A program made the translations under genes and the position numbers. Positions 20,002 to 31,051 of a stretch of DNA of 64,000 nucleotides are shown piece after piece (positions within the stretch are counted from its first letter, which is position 1; each line of letters opens with the position of its first letter). The notes under the pieces are model-generated. The model did not search any database and was not told the origin of the DNA. It saw only the letters and a list, made by a program, of their open reading frames with translations. Source of the DNA: Phialophora verrucosa (lineage: Eukaryota > Ascomycota > Eurotiomycetes > Chaetothyriales > Herpotrichiellaceae); NCBI GenBank assembly GCA_002099365.1, contig MSED01000006.1, forward strand, positions 248,001 through 312,000, written 5' to 3'.

Positions 20002-20600
20002 ATGAGCAAGATGGCAGCCTGCATCTTCTGTAAAATCGTCAAAGGTACGGGACGGTCGAGCTTCTCGCTCGGAGGCGACCGCCCTCCCGAGAGCAAAGAT
20101 CCAGCAATGCTGTACACGGGAATCTAACCGATCGTCACTACTCTCCAGGCGAGATCCCCTCGTTCAAACTCTTCGAGAACGACAAGGTCCTCGCGTTCAT
20201 GGACATCCAGCCGCTGAGTAAAGGACATGCCGTACGCCTTGCCTGCCTCCCCCCCACCTCCAACGAGCATGACCGTCGAAGCAACCGGCCGTACTGACTG
20301 ACTTCTCTGGCAAAGCTCGTCATCCCCAAACACCACGGCGAGAAATTGACCGATATTCCTGACGACTCGCTGGTCGATATCCTTCACGTGCTTAAGAAGA
20401 TCGCCGTCGCGACGGGCGCCGAGAACTACAATGTCTTACAGAACAACGGGCGGCTGGCGCACCAGGAGGTCGACCACGTGCATTTCCATTTAATCCCGAA
20501 GCCGAATGAGACGGAGGGGTTGGGGATCGGGTGGCCTGCGCAGAAGATGGATATGGGTGAGTTGAAGAAATTGTTCGAGGACGTCAAGGCGAAGATGTAG
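20002..20600 (+). CDS. HIT family nucleoside phosphoramidase (Hnt1/HINT1-like)
   Basis: Exons 20002-20044, 20149-20231 and 20316-20600 give 136 residues, the usual size for the HINT branch. The N-terminal CIFCKIV with GEIPSFKLFENDKVLAFMDI, then GHALVIPKHH, and the histidine triad HVHFHLIP (His96, His98, His100) are all in place. HINT enzymes hydrolyse AMP-lysine and other nucleoside 5'-phosphoramidates; yeast Hnt1 also interacts with the TFIIH kinase module. Start chosen at MSKMAACIFC because it fits the family; an in-frame ATG further upstream would add 118 residues. Confidence 0.94.
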
Positions 20601-21261
20601 ACGGATACAGACGGACGGATGGACGGCAAGGAGGGTGATGGCGATAACTAGAGCTGGGAGCGATGAGATGAGTGGCGTAAAATGAATCACTGTACAGTGT
20701 GTCCGTATTGGTACGATGTGAGTATGATGGGAGAGAAATCACTACAAAAATGACTCGACCAAGCATGTTATGCTATGTAGGTAGGTACGTTCTCGTGGCG
20801 GGCTCGTGGTGCCTCATCAGGAAACACACACATGCACAGATACGATGGATCGAGCCGCGGCGGCGACGTCAAACGTCCCAAAGCGCCCTGGCCATCTAGT
20901 GGGGATGGAGAAAGACATAACCGACGATGCTCAACCACAGACGTCTGGTCCTTGCATACTCCTCCACCACCGGAGAGTTTGACTCTCAACTTCGTTTCCT
21001 CCGGAGCTCGCCTATACTCCAATCTCAACATGATTGACCAGGTGAAGGCACCTTGCTGCGACGCATGGATCGTTGCTCACAGATCAATCTATCCGACAAG
21101 ACTCTGCCCAAGAGGGTGGATGACTCAGACCATTCTGGATAAGACAAGGAGTATCGATGCACGGCATGTTGAATCAGATAAATGTTGGGCTAGTAGCGCC
21201 TGCATCCCATGCGAAAAGCGGGACGGACTGCTGTTGTGGAAGGGCATCCGTTTCGTGCATG
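20601..21261. other. Intergenic, convergent gene ends
   Basis: Lies between the HIT gene and a small minus-strand gene. Open frames here show no motif; most of it is probably 3' untranslated sequence. Confidence 0.45.
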
Positions 21262-21600
21262 TTATTTTGTCTGCCTCGGCGGTTTGAGCCTCGTTATCCT
21301 TGCCCCCGGAGCATCGGGATCTGTCCATTTTGCGACGCCGGATGATCTTGCCGCTGAGTAGGAAGATGAGACCGAAGGAGGAGGCCGCGTCGTCGAGTTT
21401 GTCGGCGTCGACGAAGAAGCCGGAGCCCGAGCCAGGGACTTTTGTGACGACGAAGAGGAGCTCGCCGGTGCAGGTGAGTCCCTGGATTTGTTGATGCCGC
21501 TCACAAAATCAGACTTGGCCAATTGTTCTTGAAGAGCGTTGATGAACATGAATGTGGAATCTTGGGGGGAGAGTTCTTGTTGGGTGACTTCTTGAGGCAT
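21262..21600 (-). CDS. Small Ser-rich protein of unknown function
   Basis: A 112-residue open frame starting MPQEVTQQELSPQDS. The first ~35 residues are polar and predicted helical (FMFINALQEQLAKSDF); the middle is Ser/Ala/Pro/Thr-rich and likely disordered; the tail is basic (ARITRLKPPRQTK). I do not recognise the family. A GTGAGC right after KSDF could be a splice donor, in which case the C-terminal part would differ. The composition of the N-terminal segment looks like coding sequence, but without homologues it remains a prediction. Confidence 0.45.
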   Translation of the reverse strand: MPQEVTQQELSPQDSTFMFINALQEQLAKSDFVSGINKSRDSPAPASSSSSSQKSLARAPASSSTPTNSTTRPPPSVSSSYSAARSSGVAKWTDPDAPGARITRLKPPRQTK

Positions 21601-23923
21601 GGTTGCTAACTTCGTGACCGACGTCGGTCGTGTTCTTCCCCGTCGTGGTCAAAAGGGAGATACAGAGGGGGATACGTGGAGAAGAGCACTATAAGATATC
21701 AGTCACATATCTCGCGGGTGCATGAGTTATACTAGGACTGGAGTGAGCGAGGGCAATCGGTCGGTCGAATCATAGCCGCTTATACGCCTGTTTTCGTTGC
21801 AACAATACCCGAAAGCCTAGCCAGGAAGCCCTTCACACAGAACCGCGCTCCATTGAGTTACTCCTTTGGGGCCCCACCTCGCGCAGCTCTACTTACCTTT
21901 ACAGAATCATGTCCAATGGTTGGACGTCTAAACACGACTGTGTTGGGCAATTGCGGTTGCAAAGCCGGGAAACAGATCAGACCCGGCTGGACGGCCTTCC
22001 GTAAGGGCAAGGGATCAGCGTACGCAGGCGCACCTTTTTCCGGCGTCGTCGCTTCAACTCGCTTGCTGTCTTCAAACCACACCGCCCACGGCAGTAACCA
22101 CAGAGGGCAAGCGCGTCGGGAACAGTGCCAGGCCGCCGACGCAGCAATCGTGGGGCGCACCAAGGAGCATCAGAAAGAACACGGGCGCTTGAACGGCCTT
22201 GGGTCCTCAAAGGTCACTGGGTCAGCGCGTCGGTCAGCCGTGAGTCTCTGACGCCGATTCGGTTGGTATCTCTGGGGAAGGACAAGAAACGGCACCGACG
22301 TAAGTGTGCATGACGAATTTCTTTGAGAACGGAGGGTTGCATATTTTGCTCAGAGCCTGCACGAAGGACGTGAAGCGACTTCCAGAAGCAAGGCTCCATC
22401 AATTTTCCGGGAGGCCCGCTGGTTGGGCAGCACCAATGCGAGTCAGCTGAAAGTGGAGCCCCGAGGCAATGCTTGGGACATGTCATCACTGGGTTCGCGC
22501 CGGTCTAGACCGGCCCATTCATGGATATCGGCACTGAGAGTTTGGGGGTCAGGGAATGTCACCGGAGAGGTTTGTGGCACAGGGGATACCATCACCCTCT
22601 TGGACTCAGGCTTGTCGTGAAGAGCTCGGTTGAGCCCAGCATCGATCTCTGCATGGGACGTTGTGAGAGCGCTGCTGATGCAGAGGATGCCTCTATCGAG
22701 ATAACGATCCAACCGAAGCAACGTTCAGGGCCAACTCCATCGCGAACAACTTAGTCGACACCCTCTTCGCAACCAGGGGCCAGCGCTCAGAGCGATAGGC
22801 TGCTGTATACGAGTACAATCGAAGGGGGCATCTTATGCAAGTGACCTGCGCGCCGGTCCCGCCCCAGACACGATGACGATGTCCCCGTTTGCATAAATGC
22901 AGCCGCTGGCAGCCTCGCTTTCCGGGCTGGCGAAGGGAGACGCTCTGCAACTCGCACGGTTCTACGGCTATGTGACTGGCGCACAGGGCGCACGCCGAGT
23001 ACGGAGGTGCATACCGAGTCTGCATGGCCAGATAACACAGCTTCCCTTTGGTGGGAACTGCAGGCAGACCTGTCCTTGCCCGCTTCCATATTTGCTATCG
23101 TGATCTTATCTCATCACGGTAAGCTCTCAGATGGTCGAAGGGCCGTAGAAGCACGGGGAGCATCTAACGCGCCGGGTGTGGTTGCCGGGAGGGAAGTCTC
23201 GCTAAGGATGAGAAGGCGAGGGGAGCACCAATGGAAGCACTGGAATGCACTGCACCTGCTCCGACTTAAAATGAGGTAACTTGCCTCGTTCGTAACGGGG
23301 AGGTTGGCTACGAGTAGAATCCTCCATCCCTTCGGTTGCGAGGAGGGACGTGGCCACCTCAACCTCAAGCAGGATCGACAAACTCATGCGATTAACCAGC
23401 TGCAGTGCAACACTGAAAGCCCCGTCATTCTTGGAACTTGAGATTCGGTTTTCGTGTGCGTCCATGTCCAACACACATGTACGTAAGTGACATGGCGTTT
23501 GGTGAAGCACGATTCTGACCTCTCGCACTTACCGCACACTGGCGACTGGGGGATTGTATCCCTCTGCAAGTTCCCCTCGCAGACGTCGGGTCGGGCAGCA
23601 CGATGACTAAGGAGATCGTGGATGGTCGGGGAGAAGCTTCGTGCCACAACATCATCTGGCATTAGATCTTTAAGAGTAGGCATCTGGTTATTGTCTCAAA
23701 AAGGCGCTATGTACCTGCGCTTGCACATGTCTTGAAGGTGGACCATTGAACTCTCTAGACCCCCGACCGTGGGGCATGTCTGTTGCTTTTGGCGCCCTGC
23801 AGCCCTCGTACAGAGTAGGTTCGAGGGGGGAAGCAGGAGGCAGAGGTAGAAGTAGTCGATGCCAAATAGGACGTCTCAAAGGCAGGTACGTTCTCAGACC
23901 AGACCGAACCGGCCGACCTGAAC
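21601..23923. other. 2.3 kb without a recognisable gene
   Basis: Many overlapping open frames of 60-130 codons occur on both strands, which is expected at this base composition. None shows a domain, signal peptide or consistent splice pattern. No terminal repeats, transposase motif or tRNA were seen. It may hold a non-coding transcript, a decayed element or simply regulatory DNA. Confidence 0.5.
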
Positions 23924-25759
23924 TTAATCGACATCATCCGCACTGGTTGCAGGCTCGGGCACATTGGACGTCCCTGCAGCGGCAGACGCAGACGCAGACG
24001 CAGTGGGCGGGTAAAAGTTGATGGTCCCGTCTGGCCCGATCATGCCCGTTCGGTCATAGTACGTTCTTGCACGAACATATTTGTCGAGCTTCCAATAATT
24101 GTTGTTCAACCTCCTCGCCAATGTATGCCTCTCGTCCTTGAGTTTATCGGCCTCGGCGCCCGTCCCTTTGGCTATCCACTCGAACGTCTTCCTCTGGTAC
24201 TCGCGCACTTCGGCGTCACGTTCAGCCTCCAGAGCCTTCCGCGGCTCTTCCTCCTTCATTGTGTCGTTCTCCCCCGGTACGGGCTCGACGTACTTGTATT
24301 CCCAGTCCTCGTCGCCTTCTAGTTCCTTGATGATTTGCGACCGGGGGATGAACTTCTCGAGGTCCTCCACGTTGGATGTAAAATGCACTTTACCCGCTAC
24401 AACGGGATCCAGCCAGCCGCGGATGATCTTCCAGATACCTTGAAAGATCCACGGCGCCTTGTGCACAAGAACGGCGCCGAGCGACTCGGGATAATTGGCC
24501 TCGAAAATCTTGATCATGAACTTAACGGGGGTATAATCCATGTTGGCCATGGTGAAATTCGTCATGTCGAAAATTATACACTGGGGGGAATGTCAGCAAT
24601 GGGTTCGAGCGCGCGCACGCCACGGAAGATGAATACTCACAGCAGTCTCGACAGGCGGTCTCAGAGCGAGTCTGGCCGTCTCAATCACGTAAACCGTATA
24701 TCGTTCCAGAGATCGCTCAGTCTGTTCGCCCCCTCTATGCAGCCGCACCCGGACGAAACATAACGGCCTCCCCTCTTTATCCGTTCCGTGAAGGAAACTC
24801 TTGCCTAGTCTTAACTGTGCCAGGAAATCATGTCCCTCCTTCTTGACGGCCGGGTCATCGGATTTTGAATCCTCGAGCGCACCTCCTTCACCGCGCAGCA
24901 CAACGTCGTCGTCAACGTGTTGTTCGTGACTTCTCCACCGCATCGTTGACACCAGCATGACTAGTGCTTTTTCGACATCCCATTTCCGAGCCCGAAGGAA
25001 TCGTAGCAACAGCGCGTCTGGGTGGTCGGCCTTCACCATGCTCCAGAAGGTGGCGCGCAAAGTCTCGGGAGTCTGCGTAGAGAGAATCTCTTGGAATTCT
25101 TTGACCTGACCGTACTTGTCATCGGAGTCTTTGTGATGGCTCGGGTCTTTCGTAGGGGTCGCGGATCCGTTACTCGACTCCTTATCCTTGTTGTGTCTTT
25201 TGAACACACCAAATCGCTTCTTGCTCTTCTCCTTGTCCTTGACGTCGACCTCTGACGCCGCATCTTCGGTCTGTGGCGTCTCCGTCCCGGAAGCCTGTTG
25301 TGGATCTTCCACACCAAACACTCGCAGTGTCGCCGTCCAAAACTCTCGTAGTTTCGCTTCTTGTTCTGGCGTCAAGTTGCCAAGATGGCCCGGGGGGGCA
25401 GGCATATCGAGGCGGAAAGGGTCGTCACTTTCGAGCGCGAGGGTCTCGACAATCTTGGCCTTCAGAGCGTGGCCGGTGATGTCGCGTGCGCCTCGAGGTC
25501 GGAGATACTCGAAAAGGATTGCGCCTCCGCAAGCAACCGCAAAGAGAATGATATACGAGGAGACAGATGCTTCAATTGGGAGTAACGGCGGTCCAACTGT
25601 TCTTTCGGCACAAAAAGGTGAAGGGCGCAGGGGGCGAGGTCTTGTACGTAGCTGAATTCGCGGACTGAATGTGCGGGAGAATGTTGGTGCCCCTCTTTGC
25701 GCCGCGGAAGGGGGGAAGACGGATTGAGGCAGCGACCGCTGACAGTAGCAACGTCGCAT
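23924..25759 (-). CDS. Sec14-like (CRAL-TRIO) lipid-transfer protein with N-terminal anchor
   Basis: Exons 25759-24641 and 24580-23924 give 591 residues; the 60-nt intron has GTGAGT and CCCCCCAG ends. The N-terminus is Arg/Ser/Pro-rich without acidic residues, like a mitochondrial presequence, and is followed by a membrane helix (YIILFAVACGGAILFEYL, about residues 68-86). A charged Lys-rich linker precedes the CRAL_TRIO_N region (DALLLRFLRARKWDVEKALVML) and the lipid-binding domain (FLHGTDKEGRPLCFVRVRLH, VIETARLAL, CIIFDMTNFTMANMDYTPVKF, NYPESLGAVLVHKAPWIFQGIW). Sec14 proteins bind and exchange phospholipids such as phosphatidylinositol. The exon junction falls inside this conserved core and restores it exactly. 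Mitochondrial location is inference. A CAGACG repeat encodes SASASA near the C-terminus. Confidence 0.92.
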
Positions 25760-26486
25760 GTATGTACAGGGTGCAGGATATGAATATCGGTGATTATGAG
25801 ATATGAGATTTTGCCATTCTCGGCCGAAGAAGCCGTGGATGGGAGGGATAACTCAGCACAAAGGGACTGACTACACCCGCGTCTGTACGGATCTGTCGTG
25901 GGCCTGAATCTGCGCCTGAATCTGATCCTTCTATGCATTATGTCATCGGCGCGGCGGAGATTGCGGTTGAAAATTGGGAGATTATTAGCTGGAGAAGCAC
26001 AACGCCACACTCCGCAACACCATGCGACGTGATAGTAATGACGATTGCACTTACTCTGCCTGTCGGTCCTCCTTGGGTTCGACCCTGATCTGGAGCACAG
26101 TTGTTGTTGCATCGAAGCGCGATCGATAGGTGGAAGATGCCTTCCAAATGCTTCACACCGATTTGGCACCCCAACCACCGACCTACAGCCCCTCTTCCCT
26201 CGAGCGATTCAACCACTGCTTGTGGTTGAAGAGAAGGGCTGTCCTCAACTCCGGCATCTGCCCTGCTTGTTCAACACGCAATTCAGTGAATGTAGGTTGT
26301 GACAGAGCTGGCACCAGGAAGGCCCATGTCACTAGCAGCCGATCTACTCCGGGATGGTGAATGTATCCCAGCCGGCAACGGATCTTGAGGGCGATATTGA
26401 GGGCGACCTCTACATGAGGCAGGTGTCAAAGCGCCAGTTCCGATCGTCCAGACCAGACGATTCGTTCATTGGTCATTTCCGACGAC
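25760..26486. other. Intergenic, divergent promoters
   Basis: 0.7 kb between the Sec14-like gene and the first HExxH gene. Open frames on both strands lack motifs; no RNA gene or repeat is seen. Confidence 0.5.
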
Positions 26487-27672
26487 ATGGCTATATTTGC
26501 TTTTCTCAAGACCGCGCTGATTGTCTTTCTGTCCTTACTCCTGAGCCTCACCACCATCTCAGCGCGCAAAAGTGAAATCCGCTCTGAGAATTTTCCAGTC
26601 ATCGGCGGCCCCAGGCTCCCAAATGCACAAATCGCCCGCTTCTACCAGAGTTTTCAAGATGCCGTCTTTCTGGCGAAACACGCTGCCATGTACTGGCCCT
26701 GTGATCCTGCAAACGACAAGGTGGCTACCCTGCTTTTGAGCGCCAGCCAGATGGACTCCGCGGACCGCGTCCACGGAGAGTCGACTGCTGACACGGAAAC
26801 AGGCTTTCCTCCGCTTTTTCCAGCCAGACGATGCGCGTTTCGTGCGAGACATGTTCAGAACAATAGCCAATATCCCTCTAGATCTGGATCTATCCGACAG
26901 AGACGCTGTAGCGCGACTAGCAGCCGAACCGCTTTCATACCACCCAAAGTTCAACCGGTTGTCGATATATTTCCTGGGGAACCATCCGGGGCTGGTAACA
27001 AAGGATGGTGGCCCTGGCCCATTAGACCAGCTTAACTGTTACCAGAAAGACGCGAACACTGGCCAAATACAGGCGTTCCTCGTTGCTCCATATAACGGGG
27101 CCTCTGCACTGTTATCGGTGTGCAAAGACACTTTTCAGGTTGCCCCGATGCTCCGGGACGTCACCAACCCCCCCGCTTGGGCGGTAGACCCAAACAAGGA
27201 CCAGTCCCATAAAACACAATTCTATGATGGGTACGGCTGTGAGAATCTTGGAGACACCGACAGCGGCTATATGGACAGCACCGCCGCCGTGATCCTGCAC
27301 GAGCTATTCCACTTTCCTGGACTCTTCGCCGACGTCCCCAACTATGCTGCCACCATTCCACTCACAGGCTTTGTCGTAGGGTCGGGTCCAGGAAGTGGTG
27401 ATGTAGAGCATCAAATTTCCGACTGGTTTGGGGTCTATCCACCGAATGGGTATGGTGCGTACCACGCCATGTTGGTCAACGACGTTACTCCGTTCGACAA
27501 CAATGGGAAACGGTTTCTCCCGATCTACAATGCCGACAACTATGCGTGCTACGCCCTCAATAGCTACTTCTCAAGAACATGCGGGAAAGAGTTCAAGGAA
27601 GCTCCGGATAATGCCGCCATCTGGAAGCGTCGCTATCCACCGCCATGGCCATTCGACATTTCGCTGGCCTAG
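26487..27672 (+). CDS. Secreted HExxH metallopeptidase-like protein, copy 1
   Basis: Exons 26487-26720 and 26803-27672 give 367 residues. Start at ATG 26487; the first 26 residues (FLKTALIVFLSLLLSLTTISA) form a signal peptide. HELFH at residues 244-248 is a zinc-site motif, followed by the conserved stretch PGLFADVPNYA. A later GYGAYHAM and YNADNYACYALNSYFSRTCG resemble the arrangement after the zinc site in aspzincins (M35/Lys-endopeptidase type), but the usual GTxxD is not clear; Asp in ISDWFG is a candidate third ligand. Five or six Cys are shared with copy 2 at 32.4-33.6 kb, including MYWPCDP and SR(T/Q)CG(K/E)(E/R)F. Peptidase activity is inferred, not shown. Confidence 0.82.
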
Positions 27673-27936
27673 AGCTCACAGTCTGCTCCACCACACGGAT
27701 CTCTCGCCTGAGATTTCGTCACCCCACGACGCACGACTGCGCCGGGCCTCCACGTGAACGAAGCATGATGCAAGCTTCACATCACACATGTCATTGGTTA
27801 TGGAGACTTGACAGGCGTGTTAGCAACATGGCAGTCAGCCTTGATAGTGCCTGGAGTCTCACAGAGCCTCGCCGAGAGGTCTTCTCCACCTAGCTCTAGA
27901 CGGTCTCAACATTTTCTTCACCCGAGCGTTTGTGCA

Positions 27937-29330
27937 TCAGATCTCTGATCGTGAGAGCCCCAAATGCGGCACCAACCTTTCCTTCACGAATTCCTCTAAA
28001 CCATGCAACTTCACCCCCAGATCCAGCACGTACTTGTCCGGGAGAACCACACCGGGGTAAGTCCCTGTCTTGTTGTACAGATTGAACATGATATCCCTCT
28101 CCGCATTGCCAGTAGTGGGTAGGACGACGTATTTTGTAGGTAGGCCCGTAACTTTCCACGCTGTTAGTCTTCTGGCCCCATCAAGACAGTGGCAGGCCCC
28201 CGGGATTTACCTCGTTGTATCACATCACAAATCTCACGCGGTGTGTGGACCGCATCCATGGCATAGAGGTATCGATATCTCAGCTCCTCCTTGCGCCGGT
28301 CCCAGCTGTCGAAGACGGCCTTCACAACGCCGGCCAGATCTCTCTCCACCCACACCATATGCACTGCCGTTCTTATATCAGCACCACTGTACTTCAGTCT
28401 ATCCATGTAGATGGACTGGAAGGACCTAACAACTCACGTTTCGTGGTATCCTGAATCACGGGCTGTCGAAACTCGATGGCCTTGCCATCCTCGGATTTCA
28501 CAACATGGCCCCGCAGCACCATGTTCTCGTAGAAATTCCCCGTATACACAAACACGGCGGACTCGAGCTTCAGCTCGTCCCGAATGAACCCGTCGACGCG
28601 GTGCTTCCCCTCGTAGATCTCACAGCTGACTTCCCCGCCGGAGATCTTGACCGACGAAGGCAGCGTCGACCAGATGAAGCAGGAGACGCCCGCGCGCTGG
28701 GCCGCCACAGCGGCGTTCCGGCCCTGCTGTTCTTCGCTCGACGGGTCGTTCTGGATTTTCTAACCGCAACAGAATATGTCACCGTCAGTCGTCAAAACGT
28801 GAGTTCCAGGGCCCAAGGGCCAATCCAACCAAGTCCAATATAGATCGACGCGTCCATGCTTTATAAAATCACGCAGTGATTCGCGTGCGAGCCGACAGGT
28901 CTGCATCCCAAGCAAGCCACATGCATCACATAGGGAATCCCAAGGCCAAGATCGAACCAGTCACTCACTCACTCCATCACTCACCGAGTCATAAAAGTTC
29001 GTCACCACAAACGTGCCCCAACAATCGCGGAATGCGGCGTCCAAGGTCGAACGGTCTGTCAAATCGCCCTGCACGACCTGCGCGCCCAACGCAGAGAGCT
29101 TCTTCGCTGCTTCCGAGTCCGGGTTCCGCGTGAGGGCCCGCACCGCGTACTCGTCCGGGTATTGCAGCAGGAGTCTGGCGACCGAACCACCTAAGTGCCC
29201 CAGGTGAATAGGTAGGTAGCTAATTACAGGAGACGGGTGGTTCTTTGGGGCTGAGAAGAAGACGGGCATGAGGCTACGTACCTTGATTTCCCGTTGCGCC
29301 TGTGACGAGGATGGTCTTCGGGGTGGGCAT
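27937..29330 (-). CDS. NmrA-like family NAD(P)-binding protein
   Basis: Exons 29330-29282, 29190-28985, 28759-28438, 28363-28211 and 28160-27937 give 317 residues. The nucleotide-binding motif GATGNQGGSVARLLL is formed across the first intron; RALTRNPDSEAAKKL, GAQVVQGDLTDRSTLDAAF and GTFVVTNFYDS follow, then FIWSTLPSS and the substrate-domain segments GKHRVDGFIRDE and VFVYTGNFYENM. NmrA is a nitrogen-repressor relative of atypical SDRs that senses NAD(P) redox state; other members are reductases in secondary metabolism. The active-site Tyr-Lys pair of classical SDRs is not evident. The third intron junction is the least certain: acceptor at 28364 restores frame to HMVWVERDLAG. Confidence 0.88.
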
Positions 29331-30146
29331 TGTGTATCGACTAATCTGTTTCCGCAATTTTAATTGAGAATCGATGGGTAGACGATCATGTCAGTCAGGG
29401 CTGCCGGGCAATCTAGACTACATGGACTCGATCAAATCAACCCGAATCGAAAAAGTCTTGGTAAGCTCAAGGTCTGTGGTGTCGACTTGACCTCGAGTTG
29501 GAGCTCCAGACGCGTGGACTTTGTTTCGGATCGGGACTGTACTCGTACTTGCGTACAGTAGCATGAATGTACATTTGGATCGAGCGAGCGACAAGCAATG
29601 CGCAATGACGCTTGCGCTTACAAATTTGGGAAAGGGGGTGCGGAACAGGCGCCGGGGCATGCATGCGCTGTCGTACACGGCTGATGCGGAGGCACGGAGG
29701 AGACCAGTAGGATAACTGAAGTACAGTAATCCTGTGCACTGATGCGTAGTGTGCTCGTATTCTATGTGGTACAGGCAGTAGCATGAAGTCCTGTGTGCGT
29801 GTACAGTGGAGGAGAAGCCGTTGGGGTGTAGCATTCTAACATTTCAGTGTAGTCTACCCTTTTGAAGTGTTCGTGGCTTTTTCCGTCGTTTTCTTAACTT
29901 ACAGTATTGTAACGAGGCTGTAGGAGCAAGGGGCTGGACTTGGGGGCTACAGTACCGGCTCGAAGGCCAATTCCTTCATGCGGGGAAACGACCAGCCGCA
30001 TTTATCCGATCGTTGCTTATTGCTCGTTGCTCATGTGCTCATCTAATCATCTACTCATGGGTGCTGAGCTACAGAGTCAGACAGCGCTGATGGAACATTG
30101 ACCCCAAGAGATGAATCCTGTTAGTCGCATGGCCAACTCTGGCATC
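29331..30146. other. Intergenic, no gene recognised
   Basis: 0.8 kb between two minus-strand genes. A 138-codon open frame on the minus strand has no motif and is rich in His/Tyr/Cys in no pattern. Probably the promoter of the NmrA-like gene and the 3' end of the GST gene. Confidence 0.5.
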
Positions 30147-31051
30147 CTACAAAGAAGTCCATATGTCCTTGAACTTTTCCGTCTTCCTCAACTTCTGCGT
30201 CAGCTGTAGCAGGGACGCGGGGACCACCTCTGCCAGATCGACGTCCATCAATCTAGCCACGAAAACGACCAAGGTCGTATCCAGCGCCGTGGGGGCAGCA
30301 GTCCCAAATATCCATGCATCTTCTGAGTCCGCCGTGTTGCTTGTCTTCCTGGTGTTGTCGATCTCGACGAGGAGAGCACGGGTGCTCTCAATCTCCGCCT
30401 TAATCACTTCCGGTGCTACCCCATCAACCTTTTCTGCCCGTGTACTGAAAACGTGTCAATGACGTATATCCCTGGGGAGGGTCGTGCTTCGCCGGTACTC
30501 ACACTCCCAATTTATACTCCAGAGCTTTCTTGTGTCTGTCCGACAAGCCCGGCGAATTCAGTTGCGCGTGGATCCCCTGCTCCTGCATGCTCGCCCGCTG
30601 GGGGCGGTTCCTCATCGAGAGGGAGAAGAAGTTGATGGCGTGCAATTTGCGAAGCAGCGCGTTGATTTCCTCCGCACGCTCCGCTGGTCTCAGGTCCGGG
30701 TACCGTTCGCACAGCCACAGCGTGATATCAAGACTGTCTGTGATGGGCTTGTCGAGGAAGCCTGGGCTATGTAGAACGGGGACCTGTGTAAACGTGAGCG
30801 CAAAAGAGTCTTGGTCGGCCACATCTTCACCTGACTCCAATCGTGGCACTGACCTGGCCTTTCGGGTTGATCTCGCAAAGATATTGCTCAGACAATTGGT
30901 CGCCCTTGTAGATGTCGATTTGGCGGAGTTCGACGGTCAGAGGCAAGGAGCCCTTGGCCGGACTAGCCGCATTGGCAATCGTGTATCGAACCATGGAAGA
31001 GCAGATGGATCGGGGGTCATAGTACAGGATGCATGGTTGAGTCTCCGCCAT
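30147..31051 (-). CDS. Glutathione S-transferase-like protein
   Basis: Exons 31051-30854, 30783-30503 and 30444-30147 give 258 residues. The thioredoxin-like N-domain starts ILYYDPRSICSSMVRYTIANA; ELRQIDIYKGDQLSEQYLCEINPKGQ joined across intron 1 to VPVLHSPGFLDKPITDSLDITLWLCERYPDL gives the cis-Pro (VPVL) and the glutathione-binding DS pair. An all-helical C-domain follows with FGTAAPTALDTTLVVFVARLMDV. This resembles the unusual fungal GST group with Ser/Cys near the N-terminus instead of the classical Tyr. Members conjugate or reduce electrophiles, and some are tailoring enzymes. Its neighbours are an NmrA-like gene and two secreted HExxH genes. Confidence 0.9.

Noticed and set aside
20832..21287. 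151-codon plus-strand frame downstream of the HIT gene
   Set aside because: No motif, overlaps the 3' ends of two convergent genes and has no plausible promoter.
22693..23528. Cys/Arg-rich minus-strand frames as a zinc-finger gene
   Set aside because: The Cys and His spacing fits no finger type and stops interrupt every attempt to join frames.
28387..28437. Shorter intron in the NmrA-like gene using acceptor TACAG near 28387
   Set aside because: With the GTGAGT donor it gives a stop within four codons; the acceptor at 28364 keeps the frame and the family motif.
29418..29834. 138-codon minus-strand frame between NmrA-like and GST genes
   Set aside because: No motif, composition not protein-like, and short overlapping frames on both strands suggest chance.
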